NCBI GenBank assembly: GCA_037953625.1 | Contig: CM075656.1 | Location: 78,573,001 to 78,637,000, forward strand | Direction of reading: 5' to 3' | Source of the DNA: Crotalaria pallida | Taxonomy: Eukaryota; Streptophyta; Magnoliopsida; Fabales; Fabaceae | Length of the DNA stretch: 64,000 nt | Notes under the pieces: generated by a model | What the model saw: only the letters and a program-made list of their open reading frames with translations | What the model was told of the DNA's origin: nothing | The model's database searches: none | Translations under genes and position numbers: made by a program | Shown: one piece after another, positions 11,685-23,407 of the stretch | Position numbering within the stretch: position 1 is the first letter of the stretch | Layout: each line of letters begins with the position of its first letter

Positions 11685-13560
11685 AATTTTTTTTAAGCAA
11701 ATTTTTGTAGATGAAAAAGGAAAAAGAAATTAAAACTGTGTAAATGTCAAAATTTAAATTCAGCTACTCTCACTTTATAGTTTATATCTCACATATCTAC
11801 CAATCGATATCGAAACGATAGTATTATGTTCCCTTTCTTTTCTTTTGTCATCATCATCTTGGCCTAGTGTTTGTTGTTTGTTATTTATCTATTCCTGGCT
11901 TATATTAAGTATTGATCACTCATTCACTTGGACACAAATTATGTAGTGTTCAGATATATATTATGAACTAAAAAGTAGACCCACTCCACTATGTGGGTCC
12001 AGCATGGAAATCTTATGCCCCCACAAAGTATCCTAATCAGATGATGGTTAGGCTTCACGTTTATAACAACATTTCTTTGGAGCAGTCAAGTTAAACATGA
12101 TGGAGGGTCCCTAATGATGTTTGCGGTAGTATAGATAGATGGTTATGATTGCCCCTTTGTCTGGTGTCTCTTTTTTTTTTCCCCTATTTTTGGTTTTTCT
12201 AATTCTCTTTGCATATTGCAAGCTTTGCTTTTATTTTATGGTGGTGAGAAGTAGAAGGGGAAATAGAACTTTTTTGCCTAAATATCATAGGACACGCCTA
12301 AGGAATATATCCTATCTAAAGGGTATATTTTTAAGAGATATTTAGACCAAACAGAAAATCCACAAAAAAAATTCAACTTGTTAGACATCATTTCACAATT
12401 CTCATTCAATTCCCACTAATAAAATTTTAAGGTAAAAAGAAATAAAAATGAATGAATCAAGATGCTTTAATTTGATTATCCATCTAAGTTGACCTTTGAC
12501 TAACCAAACCATGGAGCCCACATGTATATCTGTCCTAATTAACACAGTTTCATCTTCTACTCTTGCATGCACCCTTTTTCCTAGTTTGCTTTGCTTTGCA
12601 TGAACCTTAAATATTCCACTGTTTATAATATATGTCATCTATAAATGAGTTTTGGGACACATTTCTAAGGAATATAATCTCTTATACTAATGATATATAA
12701 TTATAGCAATAAAAGTAGAATTTAATCTTATACACTTGCAGATATTCCAATATACTCTTTTTTTTCCTGCATAATTCATCTTTAAGAATATTTCTTTTGG
12801 AATAGTACATTATTAGTACAATTCATGATACGGTGTTTATGTATATTCTAGGGTGCAAAGGAAGATTTAGCCAGGTGCACTCTGTAATTTTAGCATTCTT
12901 GCAGCAAGCATGATATGTTTATGTATGCTATCCAATTGTTGGTTTACATAATTAATTCATCAGTTATGAAATTGCAATTATTCTCGTGATCTCTCAATTA
13001 AAGTTGTTAACATCAATAATTAATATAATATGGGGGACAAGTTTGGCAGCATAATGAGGGTTCTCGTTCATCTGATTACCATCGCATCCCATAGGCCACA
13101 AGCAAAACATACATAACTTTTTCCCATCTTTGGGGAATAATAAAAACAGAGTTCTAGTTCCAGCTAGGACCTTCTTCATGATGTCAAAGAAGAATTTGAA
13201 TGAACTCTCAATTTTCTTACCAAATTGTTATAAGTAGGTCACCATCAACCAAAATATATTTATTAAACAAAAGTAGGATATATCTACTAATTATGTCTTT
13301 GCCTCTTTGGTCAGACAATTTAATTAACTGCTTATTCAATATTTTTTTTAAATAAGTTAAAACATAATTTCATAAGTTTATTTGATAAGCTTAATAAAAT
13401 TTAATAATTTATATAATAAGGTTATATATAGCCTATTTTTATGAAGAAAAAAAATATTATATAAAATTATAAAAATAAGTTACTCAAATTCAATAGTACA
13501 CCAAAAGAAAATAGGCCAACTGGTACACCAAAAGAAAAGAGTAGAGGCCAAGTACTTCTG
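11685..13560. other. spacer, no gene recognised
   Basis: AT-rich. Several short open frames occur (12139-12345, 12402-12638, 12994-13179), but none resembles a known protein, shows low-AT coding composition or has paired splice sites. A non-coding RNA cannot be excluded by eye. Confidence 0.35.
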
Positions 13561-14089
13561 GCACTTTCATTTTGCCAAGGAACCAGCATTATCTCATTTT
13601 TAATTTCCTAACAATAAAGGGTTGATTTACATGCAACAATGGTCAAAGAAGTTGGGCCTATACTTAATATGACCCACTCAATCTGAAGTGGGCCTCCGTG
13701 TAACGTTGCTTGTAAGGTGAATCGGTGGTGGGTGAGAGGTGCTTAAAACAGGGAGATTTTATATCCCGTTGAAAGCTTTTATGCATCTTATTTGAAGGTG
13801 AAAATACAAAAATACCCTTATATTAAATAAAAACTCATCCCACCCCTTCCAACCCTACTCCACCTCACCCCTTTCAACCCTATTTCACCCCACACCCCAC
13901 CCACACCCAATCATTTCTTTTGTTCTCTTCTCCTTCCAATAATCACGACCACCAACCGCGACCATCGCCGCTCTTTAACCGCCTAATCCTGGAATGGACA
14001 TGATGAATCTCAAAAGTAAACGAAAGACCAAAATTTAAAAATTTCAGTGATTTAAATCGTGACTTGTCATACATTAATTTGAAATTTTT

Positions 14090-14575
14090 TGAACTGCCGT
14101 GAACATGGTCACAACCCATGAAAAAATCTACGGTCGGGAGGCTTGTTCATGACCCTAACAATTTTTCTAAAAAATTATATTTCCAGGTCCTTCATCCTAT
14201 CCATGAATCAAAAGAACCATATATCAAAAAAAGCAAAAGATTTTTCTTGCATTACATCAAATAAAAGCGGGCATTTAATTTGGTGGTGGGGTATTTTTAA
14301 AAATAAACTTTCTAGGTAGTGAAGTTACTTAAAATCTTAAATTGTTGAAGTTGTGACCTAAGTCACGACCCAAGAAAAAATACCAGTCGTGATGAGGCTA
14401 ATTCTTGAAGGGCAATTTTTTTTCCTAAAACCTATATTTCCATGTCCTCCAACCTATTCCATGAATCCAAATAACCATGTATTAAGAAAACAAAGGATTT
14501 ATGTTGAGATATATTCAAATAAAAGTATGCAACTATGGGGGTGGGAAATTTTTAAAAATTTTGTTCGCGGTCGTG
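14090..14575. repeat. degenerate tandem duplication of about 260 bp
   Basis: Unit 1 (about 14095-14335) and unit 2 (about 14355-14575) share, in the same order, tcacgaccc- or tcacaaccc-type motifs, a ttatatttccaggtcc / ctatatttccatgtcc block, ccatgaatcaaa/ccatgaatccaaa and caaataaaag. Further tcacgaccc motifs lie near 14630. The copies are clearly diverged. No coding capacity was recognised, and the flanking C-rich stretch (13830-13970) may belong to the same repeat. Confidence 0.6.
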
Positions 14576-14679
14576 AACAAACTCATAACCCAAATTTTTT
14601 ATTTGATCGTAAGCTGTGTCACGACCCAACACTTTTTTATCAGCAAAAGAATTTTTTATTAATCATTAAATGAGTACTA

Positions 14680-15950
14680 GTGGTACTCACAGAAATATAC
14701 AACCCAAGTCACTTACGATTACCCCATTACTCAAATATTGCTACTGCCTCAAACACAAGTACATGTTTACATGAACAACATCCCCACTGTCCTACTATTA
14801 TAAACAGAACCAAACAAGCAGCTACTAACACGAAAAAAAAAAAAGGAAACAGTAAGATTTTTTTTAAGACATGGTATTTTTGGAATTTGAAGAAAATGTG
14901 GAGTGCATAAAGTCTTTGATAGAGGTGTCAACATACCCTCTCCGGAAAACTTTAGGGAGCATAAGTCCATCAAAATCAAGCTAAATACTCACTAAGTCAC
15001 CCTCGGCTCAAGAGATATATTTTGGTTACCTAATGGCGCGACGAATGTGACGTGATATATCGTCGGTCATATCACCATTTAATTAATGAAAAGATCTTTT
15101 CTAGATGTTTGAATAAGACTTAAGGACCCAAAACATTAAAAAAAAATCAATGACCAATTTCAAAAGAACACATAAATTTAAGAATTAAAAATTTAAACAA
15201 GTCTTTATTAAATATGAACATTTGGATAAGAATGGAGTATTCGGATAGCCCTCATATGAAACAAAAGAAATTTGAGTGTGGGTTTTCTAACCTCATTTTT
15301 ATCCCAAACCCCATTTTTTTTATTGAACTTCATCGGGATTCTTCCGATACTTTAGAATAAAAAAAAAATGTAATATACATTTTTTTTTTGGTAAATAAAG
15401 AGGACATAGCCCCAAGAAAAAGACTAAACTAAGATTTGTCTAGGGGTAGAACCTGCATTACATCAAAGAGTAGCACAGGAGCTACTTGGGGAGGGGAAAC
15501 ATCAAAATAAGAAAGCCCATAATCTAAAAAACACCCAAGATTAGTCATAACATCAGCAGCTTTATTAAGTTAAAAATATACATTTTAAGATGAGAGTCAG
15601 TAAAAAAAAATAATAACGAGATTTGGAATAAAAAAACAAGGTTTCAAACCAATTCTCAATAAATAAAGTTTATTCTAAGATAAAAATGTGGGTAGGACCA
15701 ACGAAAATATGGGTAGCACATAATTGCTTTCTTCCATCTCACTCGTCAAAATATTGTTTTGACTATAATTAGAGTCAAGATAATTTCTTGACACAAAAAA
15801 ATGAACAAGTTATAGCATAATCAAGAAAGACGTAAAATTCTGGCATATTTGGCAGGAAACCGGTTACATATTTGGATGAGTCAATTTTCATGAAGAAATT
15901 AATAATTCTTGCAGGACAAGGAAATCACATGCATTTCCATAAGATCCCAC
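14680..15950. other. spacer with eroded repeat fragments
   Basis: 14970-15240 resembles one arm of the TIR element at 17000-17518 (gacgtgatatatcgtcggtcatatcacc, then aaggacccaaaacatt and aaaagaacacataa). Around 15290-15360 are accccatttttt and ttccgat motifs related to the Mutator-like group farther right. No gene seen. Confidence 0.4.
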
Positions 15951-15956
15951 AATATA

Positions 15957-16196
15957 CTATAGGTCCCAAACCCCACTCTTTAGGCTTCAAACCCCGTTTT
16001 TTCCGATGGGGTTCTACGGAATATTTTCCGATTCTCCCGAAATGTTCGTTTATTAAAAACGGGGTTTTAAAGTCGAAAATTGCATTTTTCCGACTCGGAG
16101 GTATAGGAAAATATTCCGATAAAACACCATCGAAAAAATAAGGTTTGGGGATTAACAATGGACCTAAAGTATGGGGTTTGTAGACTAAACCTCATC
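15957..16196. mobile_element. foldback MULE-type MITE related to the 4-kb element
   Basis: The two halves are inverted relative to each other: on the left caaaccccgttttttccgatgg then ggaatattttcc, on the right the reverse complement with a few changes. The right end reads ggggtttgtagactaaacc, the same end sequence as the 4-kb element starting at 17645. It is therefore probably a non-autonomous member of the same group. Non-coding. Confidence 0.65.
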
Positions 16197-16516
16197 TTGA
16201 TAACGTCCTTACGTTAGCACCCTCAAGCTAAATAATTCACCAGCCCAAAGCCACGCCCAATCCGTTAACACATTCACACAAGTCCACCCTACCAGGACAA
16301 AGATCACCTGTCGCAGAGTATGTTCCAAACCCTGTACCCATTACACATATCTTTAAAAACTGAAAATTAACTTTCCAACTTGCATGGCATTTTTGTAATA
16401 ATTGATGAAATATGATTGGCTGGAGACAGGAAGACAGGAAAATTGGGGACCGAGGATCTTCATTCACCCTACCAAACCACCTTAATCAACTGATCCAATT
16501 CTCTCATACTGAAATT

Positions 16517-16760
16517 GGAGTGTTGGTATAAGAATCCGTTTTTCTTTAATCTCAAACTTCATTTTTATTTGGTTTTTTTTTTTTTCATTTTTTAACTCGG
16601 GGATATTGCAAAAAAATTTCTTACTGAATTCTGTTATTTTTCCTACCCGAAAAATACATGTTTCAATGGGAATTTAGTCGAACAAATACATTTTTCGATG
16701 AGTTCAGCCAAAAAAATCCCAACGGAGTTTGGGAATAAAAAAAAAAGGTTTGTAAACCAA
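16517..16760. mobile_element. foldback MITE candidate
   Basis: The left end (ttggtataagaatccgtttt, then aatctcaaacttc) is mirrored by the right end in reverse complement (ttggtttacaaaccttttt, then attcccaaactcc). The arms are about 45 bp and diverged. It has the same style as the foldback at 15957-16196. Confidence 0.45.
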
Positions 16761-16939
16761 AATTAATTGTTTGATGTTTACTCAGTTAGTTTAGTTTAGT
16801 TAGATTCCAACCAAATTTGTCCATGGTAACTCACGTTGCATATCAAGTAAAATCTCAATTCAGAATTTTAGGATCACCTTTTTTAAACTACACACAAATA
16901 TAAACTGTATGAATGTGAGTGTGTGTGATGAATATTGAG

Positions 16940-16997
<58 letters not shown>
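16940..16997. repeat. (AT)n microsatellite, about 58 bp
   Basis: A pure AT dinucleotide run directly left of a TIR element that starts at about 17000. Confidence 0.93.
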
Positions 16998-16999
<2 letters not shown>

Positions 17000-17518
17000 T
17001 TTATTTAAGTTTTTACTTTCTGAACTTATATGTTTTTTTGGAATTGGTCCTTAAACTTTTTTTTTCGATACTTTGAGTCCCTAAACTTTGCTCAAATTTG
17101 AAAATGGTCATTTCATCACTTAAGTGGTGATATAACCGAGGATATGTCACGTCACCTTCGCCACATCGATAGGTAACGTGTCAGATGATGCCATGTGAAT
17201 TTTTGAAATTAAAAAAAATTAAATTTATTAAAAATAATTAAAATTGTTTTAAAAAAAATCGAATCTTTTATTAAATTTGAAAAGAAATGATTTTTTTAAT
17301 AAAAAAAACATATAGTGTCACGTGGCTATACATAACACATCACTTGTCGATATTGTGAAAGTGACGTGAGATGTCGTCGGCTATATCATCACTTAAGTGA
17401 CGAAAGAATCATTTCCAAAAATTAAACAAAGTTCAGGGACCCAAATCATCGAAAGAAAAATTTAAGAACCAATTCTAAAAGAGCACCTAAGTTGAGGGAC
17501 TAAAATATTAAATAAACC
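17000..17518. mobile_element. TIR element with long arms (about 160 bp)
   Basis: The left arm begins ggtttatttaagtttttac and continues gaattggtccttaaac, cgatactttgagtcccta and tcacttaagtggtgatata. The right arm is its imperfect reverse complement, ending ctaaaatattaaataaacc. The core is poly-A/T rich. Long arms and the absence of an ORF fit a non-autonomous Mutator-like element. Confidence 0.65.
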
Positions 17519-18568
17519 TAATATATTTATCATATATAAACATGAATTTGGTGTCACCCATACATCGAATCTAGTTATTCAAATAATGGGGTCAGATAAT
17601 TCTACTACCCTCTGCCATGAAAGTTGACAATGTATAAAAAAAAAGGGGTTTAGTCTACAAACCCCATTGTTTATCCTACAAACCCCATTTTTTCTAAATA
17701 TTCCAAAATTACTCTTGTTATAACTTCTCTCCATTTCAATTCTATAACTCCTCACACCACAAACCCCAACCTCATATTCCCTTCCCCAACCTTTCATATT
17801 CCCTTCCCCAACCTTCTCCACCAACTTTCACCGCCTGCGATCGCCGCCGCAACCACCGCCTCCACCGCCGTTTCCTCCTCCAACGCGTTTTCGTGTGTAA
17901 AGGTGAGACCTTCTTCTCAGTTTTTTGGTTGCTTTTGTGTTGGGTTTCATTTGTTCTTCTTCCTATATTGTTTTCATTCGTTTTCATTCTTCTCTCTTGT
18001 TCTTCATTCTATTTTGTTTTCTTCTTTATGTTAGGGTTTTCGAATTTTCTTCTCTTGGGTGTTGTTTTTTTTCTTCTCTGGTTATCTGCTACTCATTCTA
18101 AAACGTGTTCTCATTTGCTTCTCTGCTACTGTGCTATCTTGTTTCGTTCAATATGACTGAACAATGGCATGTATATGACTGAACAATGGCCATTTATATG
18201 GTGTTGTTAAATATAGTAATAGAACCATTGTTAAGAAATGCATGATAATATTGTTTATTCAAATATACTAAATCTGCTATATAAATTATACTAGTATTCT
18301 GTAATTGTTTATAGAAAGAAAATGATAGAGTTTATTTACTTTAAATTATAGTAGCATCTGAATTAAAATTTATTGATGACACATTTAAAACTAGAGATTG
18401 CATAGCATAGTAATAGTCATGATGGAATAGGTTGTTTCAGATCAATAGGTTGTTTCAGATTTTATTAAAGTGGAATCGAGGTAGTTCGATTCAAGTCACG
18501 CAAATCTTGTGTTCATCTCCATGCTTAATTTGACTTAAACCTCTTTTAATTGGCTTGAAATTTCAGAT

Positions 18569-18998
18569 ATGGCTAGAACGAAACGTACAGCTGAAACTGT
18601 GCGAGCAGAACAAGAAGCAGAACGTAAACGAAAAGAGGCAGAAGAAGAGGAGAAGAGGAGACGACCCATTGCATCGAATAGGAGGGAAAAGGCCGAGGCG
18701 CGTAATCCAATTGGAACATCATCTCAAGCGGACCCGGAGCCTCAACCTCAAATGCAAACATCAGGAGCGGCTGGAGCGAGTTGGTAACCTGATCCAACAG
18801 CATAGGGCCAACTTACCGGATGATGTTTATCAGGAGGTCTTTGCATTATGTACCAGAGCGATCACTGAAGATGTTCCGCGTATGCAAACCAGAAGAAGAG
18901 GTGGTCAGGTCCCCAGGGGTAGCAGGGCCGAGCGCGAAGAAAAGGCTGATAATGAACCAAGGGATCAAGGGAGACGTGTCAGAAGAAGAAGAAACTGA
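18569..18998 (+). pseudogene. accessory ORF of the Mutator-like element, frameshifted
   Basis: The ATG at 18569 follows a good acceptor (tttcag at 18561-18566). A possible 5' exon ends at a gtgagacc donor near 17903. The first frame gives 72 residues, very rich in Glu, Lys and Arg (MARTKRTAETVRAEQEAERK at the start). Around 18770 the reading moves by one base into a second frame (LERVGNLIQQHRANLPDDV, then VFALCTRAITEDVPR) that ends in an Arg-rich tail at 18998. I do not recognise the protein. Its charge suggests nucleic-acid binding or nuclear location, which is only inference. The break near 18770 suggests it is no longer functional. Confidence 0.5.
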
Positions 18999-19339
18999 GA
19001 AGACTTTTGATATTGTAATAGTTTTTGATATTGTAATAGCTTCTGGTTGTGTTTTCTAGTTGGTTTAGGAACATGGGATTATGGTTGAAGTTGTGTTATG
19101 TGTTTTGAACTTGTTAGTCTTATGACTTATGTTTTTGAAGGTGGATTACGGTTAATGTTTTTGAAGGTGGATTAAGGTGGATTATGGTTGAACATGGAAT
19201 TGACTTATAGGTTTACGTATCAATTTCAATTAATGTTAATGTTACGTATCAATTTCAATTAATGTTAATGTTCCTCTTTGCTGATATCAGGTTCCACTTT
19301 GTAATATCAATTTCAATAAGGTTATAACTTTGATTTATT

Positions 19340-19850
19340 GCAAATAATTTTAAATTCCGAAAAGAACATATCAGAATAATTTAAATTCTGAAACAACACT
19401 ATCATAAAAAATAATAATCCAAGACAGACCTCTCGGACATATTTACTTCTCTGAATTTCAAATTTCTAAGTTTTATAAAATTCCGACAACACTCTATCAG
19501 AATATATAAATTCCGAGGAAGGTGTTTCAGAATTTTTGTATTTATGAATTTACCCTATCGGAATATTTGGCCAGAGAAGGAGGTTTGAAACTCGAATTTC
19601 AAATTTCTAAGTTTTATAAAATTCTGACAACACTCTATCAGAATATATAAATTCCGAGGAAGGTGTTTCAGAATTTTCTTATTTATGAATTCTACTTGTC
19701 GGAATATTTTGCCAGAGATGCAGGTTACAAACGAGATTTGATATACCTAAGTAAAATAAAATTCCGAGAGCATGTGATCGGATTTTTAAACATTCTGAGT
19801 AATATATCTCGGAATATTAATTTTTCTGAATTTTTTTAGTCAGATAAACA
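19340..19850. repeat. TTCCGA/TCGGAA-rich short tandem repeats inside the element
   Basis: A unit of about 60 bp is repeated at about 19475-19540 and 19615-19680: attccgacaacactctatcag, aatatataaattccgagga and ggtgtttcagaattt. Single ttccga, tcggaa and tcagaat motifs occur throughout, and again at 21135-21275 upstream of the minus-strand gene. The array sits between the two convergent gene remnants. Confidence 0.7.
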
Positions 19851-20044
19851 GAATACCATATTATGATGTCAAATTTTCAAAAATAACAATCAAAATTCAA
19901 TAAGTATCCAAAATTTCCAATATTCATAAGTATCCAAAATTCAAAAATTCATAATCCAAAAAATCCAAAGAATTCATAATCCAAAAAATTCATAATCCAT
20001 TCAAAATCCACAAAATCCACAATTCCAAAATCCCCATTCAACCA

Positions 20045-21094
20045 TTACAACACTATTGTTTCAATTTTTGAATCTGGTTTTGGTTTTGGTAAGAAAGGCA
20101 TATAAGCACGCAAACGATCGCTTATAACCGCTTCCCATGCTCCTGCACCATCAGAAAAATGTGTACGCCATAGTTGATAGACCGGAGGTAAGGGTGATCC
20201 ATCACGCAGCTTGACCTGATATCTTAAAAATGAAATAATTACGAAAACGAACTTACTCATCAACAAAAGCAATATAAATAATACTGAGTTATCATGATAC
20301 CTGAACAAAATGATTTTTCAAAACATTACGCCCAATTGCCCAAACAGTTAACTTTGCAGGAGGTGCCGAGTGGAGTGGGAGAAACGTGATGCATTCACCG
20401 ATGGTTTGACTAGGTATAGAAACAAATACCACATTGTATCCACCACGTTGCCTTCACATGTGGTATGCCAAGTATCGTAACCGTTATTGTTTAATAACTT
20501 CAAAAGATGTTGCATCTCTGTCCTAGGCATTCGAATATTCAATCGATAACGCTTCCGTTCATTGTAAATGTTGCGAATTGTGGAGACATTTTTCGGATGT
20601 CGATCCTTCAACGTTGTCATGACCCTGTTTGCCTTCACACCACTTTTTGTGAGATCTTGAACAAAAGCTTTTTCTTCTTGATTAAGAGAGCTAGCAGTCC
20701 CATGTCCCAAAAGTGAATAATAGGGAGGATGGTTGTGTTTTCCACATTTTACATCTAGTCCCCATGGTCCCCCTTTTTCAGTCGCCTTAGCGTAAATGAT
20801 GAATGGACAATTGCATTTCTTTGAACCCGTTATGTTCTTCCCTTTCGATATCTTATTAGGAACAAATACACCGGCCCTTTCACAACTCAAGATAACCCTA
20901 TCTCTTGTTCCATAATCAGACCTTGCAATCTTCAACAAAAATCCTTGTCCTCTTCCAACCTCCTTAACAAAATTCACCAACTCGTCACAAGTTGCAAAGG
21001 GTTTATCATAGTGAAAAGCATACCCATGGTCAGGGAAGTCAACAACTTCTAATTGAAGATGATTAAACTTATCATCATCCATTGCACCATCCAT
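20045..21094 (-). pseudogene. MULE gene remnant: FAR1 DNA-binding domain joined to OTU-like C-terminus
   Basis: The minus-strand start ATG is at 21092-21094. Exon 1 is 20301-21094 and exon 2 is 20045-20215, with a GT-AG intron. The N-terminal part is a FAR1-type zinc-binding module (GFLLKIARSDYGTRDRVILSC, then SKKCNCPF, and the closing CGKHNHPP). FAR1 domains derive from Mutator transposases. The C-terminal part (TIGECITFLPLHSAPPAKL, NHFVQVKLRDGSPLPP, QLWRTHF) resembles the OTU-like cysteine-protease tail found on some plant MULE proteins. The roughly 500-residue transposase core between them is absent, and the reading frame shifts at the junction near 20440-20460, so exon 1 (794 nt) does not keep frame. 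It is interpreted as an internal deletion. The OTU assignment is from memory of the family. Confidence 0.7.
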
Positions 21095-21671
21095 GATAGC
21101 GTAACTACAGTAACATAAAAAATTATACTCAATAAAATAAATTCCGAGACATAAGTTTCGGAAATGTGAATTTTCCGACATTACTGTATCGGAAATAAAC
21201 TTAAATATGAAAAAAAATTCCGATATACCCGTATTGGAATTTATATGATTTCGACAATAACGAGTCGGAAATTTAATCAGTAACGAAAAAAAAAGTGAAA
21301 CGGCAGGGACGTATGTTACCTTCTGTAATGTGCAATGCAACAACTTGGGACTGATTCAGGAACGTTTGTGTCAGCAAAAAATATGCCTCAATGATTTTTT
21401 GGCTCTAGAAAAGAGTAGAAAGAGTAGAGAGAGATAGAAAGAGAGGGGTTTTGATGGAGAATGAAAGGTTGCATGAGTTATGGGGTTTTCTTGGAGTGAA
21501 AGAAGGTGAAAAGGTGGTGGGGAGGTGGGGTTTGTGGTTTGTTTGGGGTTTGTGGTTTGTTTGGGGTTTGTAGATTTTCTTTTTTTAAAAAAATTTGTAA
21601 GAATAAACTTGACATTTCCCCATTAAAATGGGGTTTATAGGATAAACACTGGAATTTGTAGACTAATCCCC

Positions 21672-23405
21672 TAAACAAAATTCAGAGTAGCCTATATATC
21701 TCAGTAGCCCATGATCTAGACGACTAGACAGCTTCACATGGATTTAAATACTGCTTTGTCCAAATCCATCAAATTGGGGAACCACAAATTAGTGCACCCA
21801 TTCTAAGTTGAGATAAGCTAAGGTCACAAAAAAATTGACACCAAACAAGTTTGAGTTTGGGCTTTGGGCCATAGACCTCTATTCAGTGTCCAGTCCACCA
21901 CCAATGCCCAAACGACAAAAATAAAATCCATTCAGAAAGCAGAAAGGGGTGTAGTAGTGATGACTGATGAGTTAAATTTAGTAAATTTTATTCACTGAAA
22001 AAATTAGTAAATTCTTATGATGTATATTTGGAAAATAATTTGTTTCTTATTATTCACCTAGAATAAAATGGTCAAATTGATAAAATGAATTGGAAGGCTG
22101 AAAAGATTTGAAGATGGTAAAGTTGGTGACAAATTTGAAGATGCTTGCTCACCCATTATGGCTTTTGAAGGAAATTCAAGGTGCCAAAGATATATACGAG
22201 GATGCTCATTCCCTTGTTTTCTAGTGGGCAATTGTTTTTTCATTCACCTACACCGGATCTTGTCTCCATTTATTTCTGATCAAATGCATAGATGCCTCCA
22301 CACGAATTTGTGGCCATTTTATTTTCAAGAGCTACCGTCGAATAAGGTTCAAAGGGATTAAGGGACCATAAGTATACATAACCAATAGATTGCATGTGAC
22401 ATTATGTTAAAAAATATATTTTATTCTTCAAAGAGCTAGATATTACTCTTTGGTAACATCTTCATGTTTTATAAAATAGTAGTCTAATTTATTTTTATTT
22501 TTTTAAAGAAGAAAAAGATGTAACATCATTTGGTTGAGAGAAATTTAAAAAAAAAAAAAAAAAACACAGCAATCCTTAGCTTGTCATGATTGGATAAGTT
22601 AATAAGGTGAGCATGTGGTTTACTGTAAGCTGTAAGTCATGTGCTTTTAATTAATCCATTTATGCTACTACATCAGTATTTATTTATAAAATATTTATAA
22701 AAAATTCACATAAATTAACAAAAGAGTTAGAGGTACTTGCTTATTACTCTTAAAGTATTAAAAAAAATATGTTAAAGTTCCAAAATTATCTCTATATAAA
22801 ATTAAATACACAATTGATGTACTAATTATTATTATGAAAAAAGTAAAAGAAATTTTTGAAATATGGAATACATGATAGAATCGTTAGGGATATATTTGAT
22901 ATAGGTTATTTAATATTATCTAGATATTATAAGATGACTTATATTTTAGAACAAGTAAACATAAAAAAAAAATTGAATTATAAATAAGAATAAACAGATT
23001 GTTCATGCATGGGCATATGGGTTTTACTCTCTTTAATTTATTTCTAAAGGTAAGCACTTGATTTTGATTTTATTTTTATTTTTATTAGTTTCTATTTTTA
23101 TTTTCAATGATATTAATTATTTATTTATTTTTACAAATATTTCTATCTACTTATATTTTTTAAAATTTGAATAATAATTATAAGAATAATTTTTTAAAAA
23201 ATATATCAAATATTATCAATTTTAACATTACCAATAATATTAATTAACTTCTTTAATTCGTTTACAAAATCACTATAAGTACTTAAATGGGACTGAGGTA
23301 GTAACTTTTTAAATTTAAGCTAGTTTTTCCACTAGTTGGGACAAAGGGAGCCTTTTATTCTTGAAATAAGTAGTGGGTCATAAATTAGGCTCATTTATAT
23401 GTACA
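21672..23405. other. spacer, no gene recognised
   Basis: Mostly AT-rich. A more balanced stretch at about 22050-22370 has open frames on both strands (22158-22361 plus, 22058-22243 minus), but no domain is recognisable. Poly-A runs lie near 22545-22565. Nothing further is supported. Confidence 0.35.
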
Positions 23406-23407
23406 GT

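Larger units (their letters stand above)
17645..21671. mobile_element. Mutator-like element (about 4 kb) with broken FAR1/OTU gene
   Basis: The terminal inverted repeats are about 47 bp: left 17645-17693 starts ggggtttagtctacaaaccc; right 21625-21671 read in reverse complement starts ggggattagtctacaaattc and both continue gtttatcct and aaaccccatttt. The flanks are A-rich 10-mers matching at 8 of 10 positions (17635-17644, 21672-21681), compatible with a decayed 9-10-bp duplication. Inside are two convergent gene remnants: a plus-strand one near 18567-18998 and a minus-strand FAR1-to-OTU gene at 20045-21094. The central transposase region is missing, so the element is a deletion derivative and not autonomous. 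Confidence 0.8.

Noticed and set aside
22058..22361. Open frames on both strands in a more balanced stretch
   Set aside because: No recognisable motif and no splice-linked neighbours, so not called as a gene.
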